Below, in pieces: positions 1 through 7,051 of a stretch of DNA of 64,000 nt. The notes beneath the pieces were generated by a model. The model was not told the origin of the DNA. It searched no databases and saw only the letters and a program-made list of their open reading frames with translations. Position 1 is the stretch's first letter, and every line of letters begins with the position of its first letter. The position numbers were made by a program, and so were the translations under genes. The stretch is taken from assembly GCA_049801375.1 (NCBI GenBank), contig JBARKJ010000042.1, forward strand, positions 83,707-147,706. The letters are read 5' to 3'. The stretch is from JBARKJ01 sp049801375. Its GTDB lineage: Bacteria > Nitrospirota > JACRHJ01.

Positions 1-391
1 AACGGCCGACGATATATTTTGCTACAAACGTCCCAAGGACAGGCCCCCAATCCGGGTCGAACTCGTGGATTATCCTGACCTGCGTCACCTTCCCCCGCTC
101 AGTCGTCTTCTCTTTGATGATCCATTCCACGTACATTCCGGTGGTGGGGCCGCCGATATGCCGGAAGATTATCTTGCCCATCTCAGGCAGAGGTTTCTGG
201 ATGGATATCCATCTCACTGGTATGCCGTCCCGGCTCGCCGCCATCTCCACCACTCTGTGGTCTCCCTCTTCTTTAAGGAGCGTCACCCGCCGGTAATGAG
301 GGAGCCTCGCCGGCCATTTCAGTACGTCCCAGGCAAGGTTATAAACATCTTCCGCCGACGCGTTTATGCTGATGGTATTTTCAGTGAACAC
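1..391 (-). CDS. SRPBCC (START/polyketide-cyclase-like) protein, partial
   Basis: The reading frame begins with GTG at 391, preceded by a purine-rich GAGGAGAGG about 8 nt upstream and by in-frame stops, and runs off the left edge, so about 130 N-terminal residues are visible. The start (MFTENTISINASAEDVYNLA) is the typical first strand and helix of SRPBCC-fold proteins (Bet v1/START, coenzyme Q-binding or aromatase/cyclase types), which bind hydrophobic or aromatic ligands in a deep pocket. No catalytic motif can be assigned and the C-terminus is missing. It follows the U32-like gene by 47 nt on the same strand and probably shares its operon with a methyltransferase, suggesting a role in tailoring an aromatic or isoprenoid compound. 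That role is inference. Confidence 0.75.
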   Translation of the reverse strand, partial: MFTENTISINASAEDVYNLAWDVLKWPARLPHYRRVTLLKEEGDHRVVEMAASRDGIPVRWISIQKPLPEMGKIIFRHIGGPTTGMYVEWIIKEKTTERGKVTQVRIIHEFDPDWGPVLGTFVAKYIVGR

Positions 392-438
392 GGCGTCCTC
401 TCCTCGTCTCCACGTTCTTCCAGTCTATCACCCGCAAC

Positions 439-1662
439 TCAATAAATTCCCCACGTCCGCCCGGAATCCATATCGTCAAAAATTTTGCTGTACTCCTCCA
501 GAACTCCGGTCCTGAACTCTTTCTCGACCCTTACGGCTTTACGCATGTAGCGCTCGCAGTGACCGCAGTTGGAACAGTCGGTCGTACGGCAGTCTTTGTC
601 CCTGAACCCCCCTAAAAACCCGTCCAGCTTTTTATTGTCGATATAAACCGGCTCGCCTTCCGGAGCGCCAAGAAGTCCGCGCTTTAGCGCGAGCCCCCTT
701 ATTTTCATAAGCCTCGTGAGCTTCACATCTCCGGGGCGGAAAAAATATTTCCAGAAATGCGCGGCCTTTTTAATCCCGCCAGCCGGCTTTTCTTTATAGC
801 CGTATGGCTGGATGAGGTCCAGCAGGTTTCCCTCGAAGCTTCCTCCGGCGTATGCCCGTATCCTTTTCAGCATCGCCGCCGCCGGAGCGCCCCGTTCGAG
901 TATCTTAAAGTTATTATAACCTAAAATCCGGTATTGTCCCAGGTCCTCCGGGCGGATGAATTCCGAACGCAGGAAGTTCACCGGCTCCCGGAGCTTCAGA
1001 CAAGAGCACTTTAGGGCGCACCAGTCTATCATAAACCCCCCGCTCCGGTGCCCTTTCTGGGAAGCGTGGGACAGGTTTACCATGTGCTGGCCGGATAGCG
1101 GGCAGAACATCAGGCAGTTGGAGTTCGCGATAAGCTGAAGCTCCAGGCCGACGGCTTTCCGGATTGCCGTGAGTAGCTTGAAGTTCCTGTTCACGGAAAT
1201 GGATTCCAGCGTAATGCAGTCCGCGCCCATCTCCTCCCAGAACTTAGCCTTGGCAATGGAATCCACCCGCGCATAAACCCCAACTCGTACCGTCAGGGAG
1301 GGGTTATGCCGCTTTATCACGGGCAGGATCGAGGGCAGGGATATCGTGACGCTCCGGGCGCCTATGGACTCCGCGAAATCCAGCGCACCCCGCAGGGCCT
1401 TTTGGCCTTTCCGCGTATACTCCATATTGTCCATGCAGGCGGCGTTTAAGAGGTAGTTGAAGCCGATGCCTTTTTTCTTCGCGGTTTCAATATAGTTACG
1501 AAGGGCGCGGGCCGAGAGGGGAGCGAGCATGAACGAGGCCCTGCCGCCGCCGACAGGGTCTGAGGGGAGCTTGCCGAAAAGCTCCGAGACCGGCAGCCCG
1601 GAAAGTCCCTCTAAAAATCCTTCCTCGAAGCAGGCCGCGACGGAAAATTTTAGATCGGGCAT
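439..1662 (-). CDS. Peptidase U32-family-like protein with C-terminal Cys cluster
   Basis: 407 aa. The middle of the protein has the U32 cysteine pattern: C183 and C187, then C215, C219 and C221 after a conserved-looking loop. In the UbiU/UbiV and RlhA branch of this family such cysteines bind a 4Fe-4S cluster and support O2-independent hydroxylation. A second group, C358, C363, C366 and C369 (spacing 5-2-2), lies near the C-terminus and is not part of the usual U32 core; it may bind another cluster or zinc. The start ATG overlaps the methyltransferase stop by one base (TGATG), indicating translational coupling. Likely an FeS enzyme acting on an aromatic or RNA substrate rather than a protease; the exact substrate is unknown. 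Confidence 0.75.
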   Translation of the reverse strand: MPDLKFSVAACFEEGFLEGLSGLPVSELFGKLPSDPVGGGRASFMLAPLSARALRNYIETAKKKGIGFNYLLNAACMDNMEYTRKGQKALRGALDFAESIGARSVTISLPSILPVIKRHNPSLTVRVGVYARVDSIAKAKFWEEMGADCITLESISVNRNFKLLTAIRKAVGLELQLIANSNCLMFCPLSGQHMVNLSHASQKGHRSGGFMIDWCALKCSCLKLREPVNFLRSEFIRPEDLGQYRILGYNNFKILERGAPAAAMLKRIRAYAGGSFEGNLLDLIQPYGYKEKPAGGIKKAAHFWKYFFRPGDVKLTRLMKIRGLALKRGLLGAPEGEPVYIDNKKLDGFLGGFRDKDCRTTDCSNCGHCERYMRKAVRVEKEFRTGVLEEYSKIFDDMDSGRTWGIY

Positions 1663-2453
1663 CAGATGAACCCCACAAGGGACATCCTCCAGAAATGCCG
1701 CCTTCTGACCATGAATTCCTTTAACCCCGAAGCCTGGGCGAGCCTTTTCATCTCGCCTGGAGTAAAGGACCTGCGGACGGATAACGGCCCGTCATAGCGG
1801 GTGTACTTATTGCTCGTGAAGAGCCTGGAGATTATCCAGATGAGCGCCCAGGGGATAAGGTTTCGCCTCAAGTCCCCCGCGATTACGGCAAAACGTGAAA
1901 CACGCGCCATCTCCTTGAGGAAACGTAACGCGTCTTCCTCGCTCAGATGGTGCAGGACCAGCGAGCAGTGGACAATATCGAAACTATCGTCGGGAAAAGG
2001 GAGACTGAGGCCATTCGCCAGAGCGTATGAAATTTCATGAAACTCACGGTTCCAGGCCCTCCCTTGCCCGAGGACGGATAAATTTAAATCTGCCGCGACG
2101 GCAAGTACCTTGAAGCCCATCTTCCCGGCATGTCTTGCCATCGCGGCGGTTACGTCCGCCGAACCTGCAGCAACATCCAGGATTCTCAGATCTCGCCCGG
2201 CCTCATTTTTGTATTTCAAGCCCCACTTGGTACTATTTTTCACCTCGTTTATTTGCCATTCTGCCCCACTTTTTCTTTTTACTTCCCTCCGGCGAAGGAC
2301 GAGATCCAAATCGCGCAGGGCGGAATTTATCCCTCCCAGCCGCAGATTCACCTGGCGGATGTCCATCAGGCTGCCTGATAGCTGACGCTCATCCTGCGCC
2401 TCTAAAGGCAGGTCGAGTAGCTCCGGGTCCGTACGCCTGCGGGGCGCGAACAT
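1662..2453 (-). CDS. Class I SAM-dependent methyltransferase
   Basis: 263 aa. SAM-binding motif I (ILDVAAGSADVTAAMA) spans residues 91-106, followed by an acidic loop after strand 2 (VAADLN) and a post-motif II segment around DDSFDIVHCSLVLHH, a UbiE-like arrangement. The N-terminus (FAPRRRTDPELLDLP) resembles methyltransferases often found beside type III polyketide synthases; no synthase is present here. Residues about 56-87 form an A-rich, lysine-rich stretch between the N-terminal helix and motif I that looks inserted (see findings). ATG overlaps the mdh stop by one base (TGATG) and its own stop overlaps the U32 start the same way, so the genes are co-translated. Substrate unknown, perhaps a phenolic or quinone-like ring. 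Confidence 0.8.
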   Translation of the reverse strand: MFAPRRRTDPELLDLPLEAQDERQLSGSLMDIRQVNLRLGGINSALRDLDLVLRRREVKRKSGAEWQINEVKNSTKWGLKYKNEAGRDLRILDVAAGSADVTAAMARHAGKMGFKVLAVAADLNLSVLGQGRAWNREFHEISYALANGLSLPFPDDSFDIVHCSLVLHHLSEEDALRFLKEMARVSRFAVIAGDLRRNLIPWALIWIISRLFTSNKYTRYDGPLSVRRSFTPGEMKRLAQASGLKEFMVRRRHFWRMSLVGFI

Positions 2454-3385
2454 CAGAAACCGGTGGTTTCCTGGCCCTTCTTGACCGCCTCGACAGACTT
2501 GTCGAAAGCCTCGCGCTCCTCTTCCGTAAGAGTAACCTGGAGTATCTCTTCCACACCGTCCATGCCCAGGATAACCGGCACACCTGTGAATGCGCCGGAG
2601 ACGTTATATTCTCCTTCCAGGAGGACGGAACATGGCAGTATCCTCTTCTGGTCGAGAAGTATCGCCTGCGCCATGGCTGCTGCGGCTGCGGCCGGGGCAT
2701 AATAGGCACTGCCGGTCTTGAGCAGCGAGACTATCTCTGCTCCGCCGTTCCTGGTCCTTTCAACAACGGAATCGATGGACTCCTTGTCCATAAGTTCGGT
2801 AATGGGTATCCCGGCGACGGTGGTATAACGGGGGAGCGGAAGCATCTGGTCGCCATGCCCGCCCAGAACAAACGCCTGGATGCTGTCCGCGGAGATGCCA
2901 AGCTCGATGGAGATGAATGTACGGAACCTTGCGCCGTCCAGCACGCCCCCCATCCCGATGACGCGCTCCTTGGAGAAGCCGCTGACTTTCCACGCCACGT
3001 AGGCCATGACGTCCATGGGGTTGGTCACGACTATTATCTTGGCATCAGGTGAGAGAGGCGCGGCGGCCTTCGTGACTTCGGATACGATTTTGACGTTCGC
3101 GGCCAGCAGGTCGTCCCTGCTCATTCCGGGCTTGCGGGCCATCCCGGCCGTGATGATTATGAGGTCTGAGCCGGCAGTTTCATCATAGGTGTTCGTCCCG
3201 ACGATATCTCCGCTTATTCCCACAATCGGCGCGGACTCAAGGAGGTCGAGGCCCTTTCCCTGGGGCACCCCCTCCACCACGTCCACCAGCGCCACGTCGC
3301 CCAGGCGCATTTCCAGCATTTTTTGGGCCACGGTGGCTCCGACATTACCGGCGCCAATTACCGTTATTTTGTTTCTTTTCTGCAA
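2453..3385 (-). CDS. mdh: NAD-dependent malate dehydrogenase (LDH-like type)
   Basis: 310 aa, the normal size for the LDH-like malate dehydrogenase branch. The Rossmann fingerprint is GAGNVGA at 11-17, with D35 ending the second strand and selecting NAD. Substrate loop arginines are R84 and R90 (ARKPGMSRDD), and the catalytic pair is D150 and H177 (GGHGDQM), with R153 for the second carboxylate. The arginine in the mobile loop argues for malate over lactate. It interconverts malate and oxaloacetate in the cytosol. It lies 18 nt downstream of the CorC-like gene and is coupled to the methyltransferase. A Re-citrate synthase-like gene and sdhC at the other end of the window supply further TCA-cycle steps. 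Confidence 0.95.
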   Translation of the reverse strand: MQKRNKITVIGAGNVGATVAQKMLEMRLGDVALVDVVEGVPQGKGLDLLESAPIVGISGDIVGTNTYDETAGSDLIIITAGMARKPGMSRDDLLAANVKIVSEVTKAAAPLSPDAKIIVVTNPMDVMAYVAWKVSGFSKERVIGMGGVLDGARFRTFISIELGISADSIQAFVLGGHGDQMLPLPRYTTVAGIPITELMDKESIDSVVERTRNGGAEIVSLLKTGSAYYAPAAAAAAMAQAILLDQKRILPCSVLLEGEYNVSGAFTGVPVILGMDGVEEILQVTLTEEEREAFDKSVEAVKKGQETTGF

Positions 3386-3403
3386 GGCCGCCTCCTTTTT
3401 GAA

Positions 3404-4672
3404 TTACGGTTTCGTGATTTTTACGCTTCCAATCTTCCTCTCATCCATCTCAAGCACTTCAAATTTCAATTCCTTGTATTTCAGGGTCTCGCCAGGGTGG
3501 GGCATCCTGCCGAAAAGCCCGAAGACGAAGCCTCCGATGGTGTTAAAGTCCTTTGACTGGATGTTTATCCCCGTCTCCTTGCTCACCTCATCGAGGTCGG
3601 CGGCGCCTGATACAACGAAGTTCTTCTCGTCGACTATCTGGACTTCGCTCTCCTCCCTGTCGAACTCGTCGTGTATGGAGCCGACTATTTCCTCCAGCAG
3701 GTCTTCGAGCGTTATAAGCCCGGCCGTGCCGCCGTACTCGTCTATGACGATGACCATCTGTATCTTCTGGTCCTGCATCTCCGTAAGGAGTTCCCGTACC
3801 CTCTTTGTCTCCGGGATGAAATAAGCCGGCCGGACCATTCTTTTTATTGTATCATTTTCATCCAGTTCGCCGCGGGATAATGCGATAACCAGATCTTTTA
3901 CATAAAGGACGCCCTGCACATCGTCCACGGATTCCTCGATTACCGGATAACGTGAATGCCCGTGCTCCGCCACGAGGGAAAGCGCTTCCGAGACCTTCGC
4001 GTCGTTAGGGATAGAGATTATCTCCGTCCTCGGGCGCATGGCCTCAAGGGCAAGGGTATCGCCGAACTCGAATACCTTGTGGAGCATTGCCTTTTCCTCC
4101 ACGTCCAGCGCGCCCTCCTCCTGCCCTATGGATATTATAGCCTTTATCTCGTCCTCGGTCACGAAAGGCGATTTCTCCACCTTTCCGCCCAACAGCCTGA
4201 TAATCACATTGGTAACGCTGGTAAAAACCCAGACGATTGGATGCATCAGGGTTATGACAAATTCCATCGGCCTGGCAACCATAAGCGCCACCCGCGAGGC
4301 GTTGGAGGCGGCAAATGTCTTTGGAGTTATCTCGCCGAACATGACGATGAAGACCGTCATTACGACCGAGGCGATCACCGTTACTGGCCGGTATGCCGGG
4401 AAAAGAGATATGGCGAGCGCGGTGCCCAGGGAGGATGCCAGGATTATAAAGAAGTTTTCCGTAAGGAGTATGGTGCCGAAAAGCCTGCCGTGCTCCTCCC
4501 TTATCCTCTGGACCGATTTGGCGTTCGGGTTCCCTTTCTCCACCATGCTTCTTATCCGAAGACGGTTGACTGAGATCAACGCCGCCTCGGAGCTGGAGAA
4601 AAAGGCCACGAACAAAACGCATATTACGATGATTATAATGCTCAGAACGGGGGGGATTGCCAGCGATTCCAT
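3404..4672 (-). CDS. CorC/HlyC-family membrane protein (CNNM + CBS pair)
   Basis: 422 aa. The N-terminal ~190 residues are a CNNM (DUF21) membrane domain with several hydrophobic helices and the FFSSSEAALIS and FGEITPKTFA motifs. Two CBS domains follow (about 205-330; HSRYPVIE, GLITLEDLLEEIVG), then a CorC_HlyC cap domain (about 345-420). Relatives are implicated in Mg2+ homeostasis or export and bind adenine nucleotides through CBS. It is first in the mdh-methyltransferase-U32-SRPBCC run, with GAGGAG before ATG. A strong intrinsic terminator lies in its leader just upstream, so conditional read-through is plausible. Substrate is not deducible from sequence alone. Confidence 0.9.
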   Translation of the reverse strand: MESLAIPPVLSIIIIVICVLFVAFFSSSEAALISVNRLRIRSMVEKGNPNAKSVQRIREEHGRLFGTILLTENFFIILASSLGTALAISLFPAYRPVTVIASVVMTVFIVMFGEITPKTFAASNASRVALMVARPMEFVITLMHPIVWVFTSVTNVIIRLLGGKVEKSPFVTEDEIKAIISIGQEEGALDVEEKAMLHKVFEFGDTLALEAMRPRTEIISIPNDAKVSEALSLVAEHGHSRYPVIEESVDDVQGVLYVKDLVIALSRGELDENDTIKRMVRPAYFIPETKRVRELLTEMQDQKIQMVIVIDEYGGTAGLITLEDLLEEIVGSIHDEFDREESEVQIVDEKNFVVSGAADLDEVSKETGINIQSKDFNTIGGFVFGLFGRMPHPGETLKYKELKFEVLEMDERKIGSVKITKP

Positions 4673-4689
4673 TTACTCCTCTTGCCATT

Positions 4690-4727
4690 TTCCAAAAAAA
4701 CGAAGGGGCGCAAGAATCTTACGCCCC
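4690..4727 (-). terminator. Intrinsic terminator inside the leader of the CorC-type gene
   Basis: On the minus strand GGGGCGTAAG (4727-4718), a three-base loop and CTTGCGCCCC (4714-4705) form a 10-bp stem with one G-U pair, followed by TTCG and seven T. It ends about 20 nt before the start codon at 4672 and no minus-strand gene lies between it and the plus-strand gene upstream. It therefore looks like a leader attenuator, not an end-of-gene terminator. Confidence 0.75.
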
Positions 4728-4860
4728 ATCCCTTGCTGCGATTTTAAAATTATAGCATAACAACATAATTTTTTTAATAAAAAAATACTTTCGGCATATC
4801 TTTTTGCATATTTCCAGATGAAATATGCAAAAATAAATAAAACTAATATTTTTATTTTAT

Positions 4861-4889
4861 TTGACAAAATATTAAATGTACTATATTAA
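4861..4889 (+). promoter_or_regulatory. Sigma70-type promoter of the H-NOX-like gene
   Basis: TTGACA at 4861-4866 and TATTAA at 4884-4889 are spaced by 17 nt (an overlapping TATATT at 4882 gives 15). The region is very AT-rich, and the gene starts at 4941 after a ribosome-binding GGAG at about 4931. Confidence 0.65.
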
Positions 4890-4940
4890 TTTATTAATCC
4901 ATTTTAATCTTAGAGAAAACCATCATGAGAAAGGAGCGAG

Positions 4941-5522
4941 ATGAAGGAATTAGTCGGAGGGATGCTGAATGGGATGAAGGACGTGCTGGCTGCGAAAGCC
5001 GGTGAGGGCTCATTGGAGAAAATTTTAATGCATTCCGGTATAACCGATTTTTCGGTCCTCGATTCGCCCGAAATCCCGGCAAAGGCACTATTGGAAGTAC
5101 TGGAAAACCTTTGTAGAACGTTAAATATTCCACTTGGAGAGACCGCGGAAGTCTATGGCGAGCACTGGTTCAGGCATTATATCCCCAGGATTACGCCCTA
5201 TCTCGGGGCGGATATTAATAACTCCAGATCTTTTTTATTAAAATTAAACGAGATACACTCGCTGTCCCCGACCGACGGCAAGACCCTCCCGTTTTTTCAT
5301 TATAACTGGAAGGATGAGAACACGCTGATGCTGAGCTGCATCGGCTTCGACGAATGGGAAGACCTGCCCTACTACCTCTTTAAGGGCATGGTCAGCGGAG
5401 TGGCGAAATTCTATAACGAAGACCTGCGGATATTCACGGGCCCTTCAAATGACTTCATCATAATTTTCCCGGAATGCGAAATCAAAAGAAGGAAAGTCCG
5501 ACAAGCAGGAAGCTCGAATTAA
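4941..5522 (+). CDS. H-NOX-like (heme NO-binding, HNOB) domain protein
   Basis: 193 aa, consisting of one domain about the size of H-NOX sensors. H106 in KLNEIHS matches the proximal heme histidine position of the family. The YxSxR heme-propionate motif, expected shortly after in TLVLxYxSxR form, is not present; the corresponding stretch reads TLMLSCIGFDEW. So heme binding is plausible by the histidine but uncertain by the missing triad. Family members sense NO or O2 and usually signal to a histidine kinase, diguanylate cyclase or chemoreceptor. None is adjacent here; the gene is alone on its strand with its own promoter, and its 3' end overlaps the convergent PagL-like gene by 41 nt. Confidence 0.7.
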   Translation: MKELVGGMLNGMKDVLAAKAGEGSLEKILMHSGITDFSVLDSPEIPAKALLEVLENLCRTLNIPLGETAEVYGEHWFRHYIPRITPYLGADINNSRSFLLKLNEIHSLSPTDGKTLPFFHYNWKDENTLMLSCIGFDEWEDLPYYLFKGMVSGVAKFYNEDLRIFTGPSNDFIIIFPECEIKRRKVRQAGSSN

Positions 5523-6090
5523 TGCTCGAGTTGGGGGCTTTTATATGGGCGTTGGAGATGTGCCTATAGCGGTACTGGATGTTTATGGCCCGCTTATCGT
5601 CCAGGAAATACTGCACTCCGAGCCCGGTCTGGATTATGAAATTGAAATCCGTCCCCTGCACCTGGTGCCCTATCGGCTCGTAAATCGCCCCAAAGCCAAA
5701 CGTCGAATAGGGCGACCACCTGCTTTGAAGAGCTGTGAAGTTGTACTTGAAACCGGCAAACGAAAGCCCTGCCTCAACCTTTCCGTTCGGGTGCGTTATC
5801 ACCCCCACTACTGGCTCCGCCTGGTACTGGACCAGGCCCCGGAAAAATGAAGTCCCCATTTCTTTTTTTGTCAGGAGAATAGATAACGACGGCATGAATA
5901 CCGCGTCCTCTATGCACGGCTGGACGGCGTGGTGGTCCATAGCCCAGCCATACCCGGCTAAAAAGCCGATTTCATAGGGGCTTTTGAGGAAGATGTCTTT
6001 AGAATCCAGGTCCGCGGCGAAGGCGGGAGTCGCCGTAATGGCAAAAAGAAGTGCGACTAAAAAAAATTTTCGCATAAAGTGTTTAAACAC
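5482..6090 (-). CDS. PagL-like acyloxyacyl hydrolase family outer-membrane protein
   Basis: 202 aa. A signal peptide ends at about residue 25 (ATPAFA-ADL), followed by alternating beta-strand-like segments and a terminal aromatic residue (GLSFF), as in outer-membrane barrels. The C-terminal YRYRHISNAH...PNSSINS matches the PagL active-site region with His and Ser of the H-x-S motif. The residue 14 positions after that His, Glu in characterised PagL, is Asn here, so 3-O-deacylase activity on lipid A is not assured. The gene ends the ugd-uxs operon (5 nt after uxs), linking it to LPS or surface sugar modification. Its end overlaps the convergent H-NOX-like gene. Confidence 0.75.
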   Translation of the reverse strand: MFKHFMRKFFLVALLFAITATPAFAADLDSKDIFLKSPYEIGFLAGYGWAMDHHAVQPCIEDAVFMPSLSILLTKKEMGTSFFRGLVQYQAEPVVGVITHPNGKVEAGLSFAGFKYNFTALQSRWSPYSTFGFGAIYEPIGHQVQGTDFNFIIQTGLGVQYFLDDKRAINIQYRYRHISNAHIKAPNSSINSSFLLVGLSFF

Positions 6091-6095
6091 CCCCC

Positions 6096-7031
6096 CTATA
6101 CTCCCAATTTTTTCTTGAAATAATCGAGCGTCTTGAGTAAACCTTCTTCAAGCCCCACCTTCGGCTCCCAGCCAAGCAGTGCTTTTGCCTTGGTTATGTC
6201 CGGCTGGCGGACCTTCGGGTCGTCCTCCGGCAGAGGCTTGAATACAATTTTGCTCTTGGAGCCGGTAATTTTAACGATAGTCTCCGCCATCTGAAGCACG
6301 CTCATCTCCGCGGGGTTTCCGATATTTACCGGCGTGTCCACGTCCGAGAACAAAAGCCTTGTAATCCCATCGACTTCATCTGAAACGTAGCAGAAACTCC
6401 TGGTCTGAGAGCCGTCGCCGTAAACGGTAATATCTTCATTTTTAAGGGCCTGACACATGAAATTCGGCACCGCCCGGCCGTCCCGTATCCTCATTCTTGG
6501 GCCATAGGTGTTGAATATCCGCACGATACGGGTTTTGACCCCGTGGTAACGGTGATACCCCATCGTCATGGCCTCGGAAAAACGCTTCGCCTCGTCGTAG
6601 ACTCCCCTGGGACCGATGGGGTTCACGTTCCCCCAGTAGTCTTCGGTCTGCGGATGAATGAGAGGGTCTCCATAGACTTCGGAGGTGGAAGCGATCAGGA
6701 ATACCGCGCCCTTTTCCTTTGCCAGCCCCAGGGCCTTGTGCGTGCCCAGGGAACCGACCTTCAGCGTCTGGATGGGCAGTTCCAGGTAATCTATCGGCGA
6801 TGCCGGAGAAGCGAAATGCAGGATATAGTCCAGCGGACCATCCACGAACAGGTAATTCGTGACGTCGTATTTCATAAAGGTGAACCTGTCGCTCTTGATA
6901 TGCGAGATATTCGCGACGTCGCCGGTGATCAAATTATCAACGCAGATTACCTCGTGCCCGTCCGCCAGAAACCGGTCAGCCAGGTGAGAGCCAATGAAGC
7001 CCGCCCCGCCGGTAATTAGTATCCTTGCCAC
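6096..7031 (-). CDS. UDP-glucuronate decarboxylase (UDP-xylose synthase)
   Basis: 311 aa extended SDR. The NAD motif GGAGFIG is at 8-14; the catalytic set is in ASTSEVYG (around 115-121) and Y145-x3-K149 (YDEAK). The sequence FASPASPIDYLELPIQT and the FNTYGPRMRIRDGRAVPNF segment are characteristic of UXS enzymes. It oxidises and decarboxylates UDP-glucuronate to UDP-xylose, using the product of the UDP-glucose dehydrogenase encoded 20 nt upstream. The sugar probably goes to LPS, capsule or another surface glycan. A UDP-4-keto-pentose product is possible in relatives but nothing here favours it. Confidence 0.92.
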   Translation of the reverse strand: MARILITGGAGFIGSHLADRFLADGHEVICVDNLITGDVANISHIKSDRFTFMKYDVTNYLFVDGPLDYILHFASPASPIDYLELPIQTLKVGSLGTHKALGLAKEKGAVFLIASTSEVYGDPLIHPQTEDYWGNVNPIGPRGVYDEAKRFSEAMTMGYHRYHGVKTRIVRIFNTYGPRMRIRDGRAVPNFMCQALKNEDITVYGDGSQTRSFCYVSDEVDGITRLLFSDVDTPVNIGNPAEMSVLQMAETIVKITGSKSKIVFKPLPEDDPKVRQPDITKAKALLGWEPKVGLEEGLLKTLDYFKKKLGV

Positions 7032-7051
7032 TTTAGCCTCCTTTTAGCGTT

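Noticed and set aside
2135..3052. A 305-codon plus-strand open frame
   Set aside because: It lies opposite the methyltransferase and mdh, has no ribosome-binding site and no recognisable protein; mdh motifs on the minus strand are perfect.
4673..4867. 64-codon minus-strand open frame before the CorC-type gene
   Set aside because: AT-rich, contains the terminator hairpin and has no ribosome-binding site; kept only as a possible leader peptide.
4690..4890. M-box Mg2+ riboswitch upstream of the CorC-type gene
   Set aside because: The stretch is mostly A and T and I see none of the conserved paired elements; only the terminator is supported.
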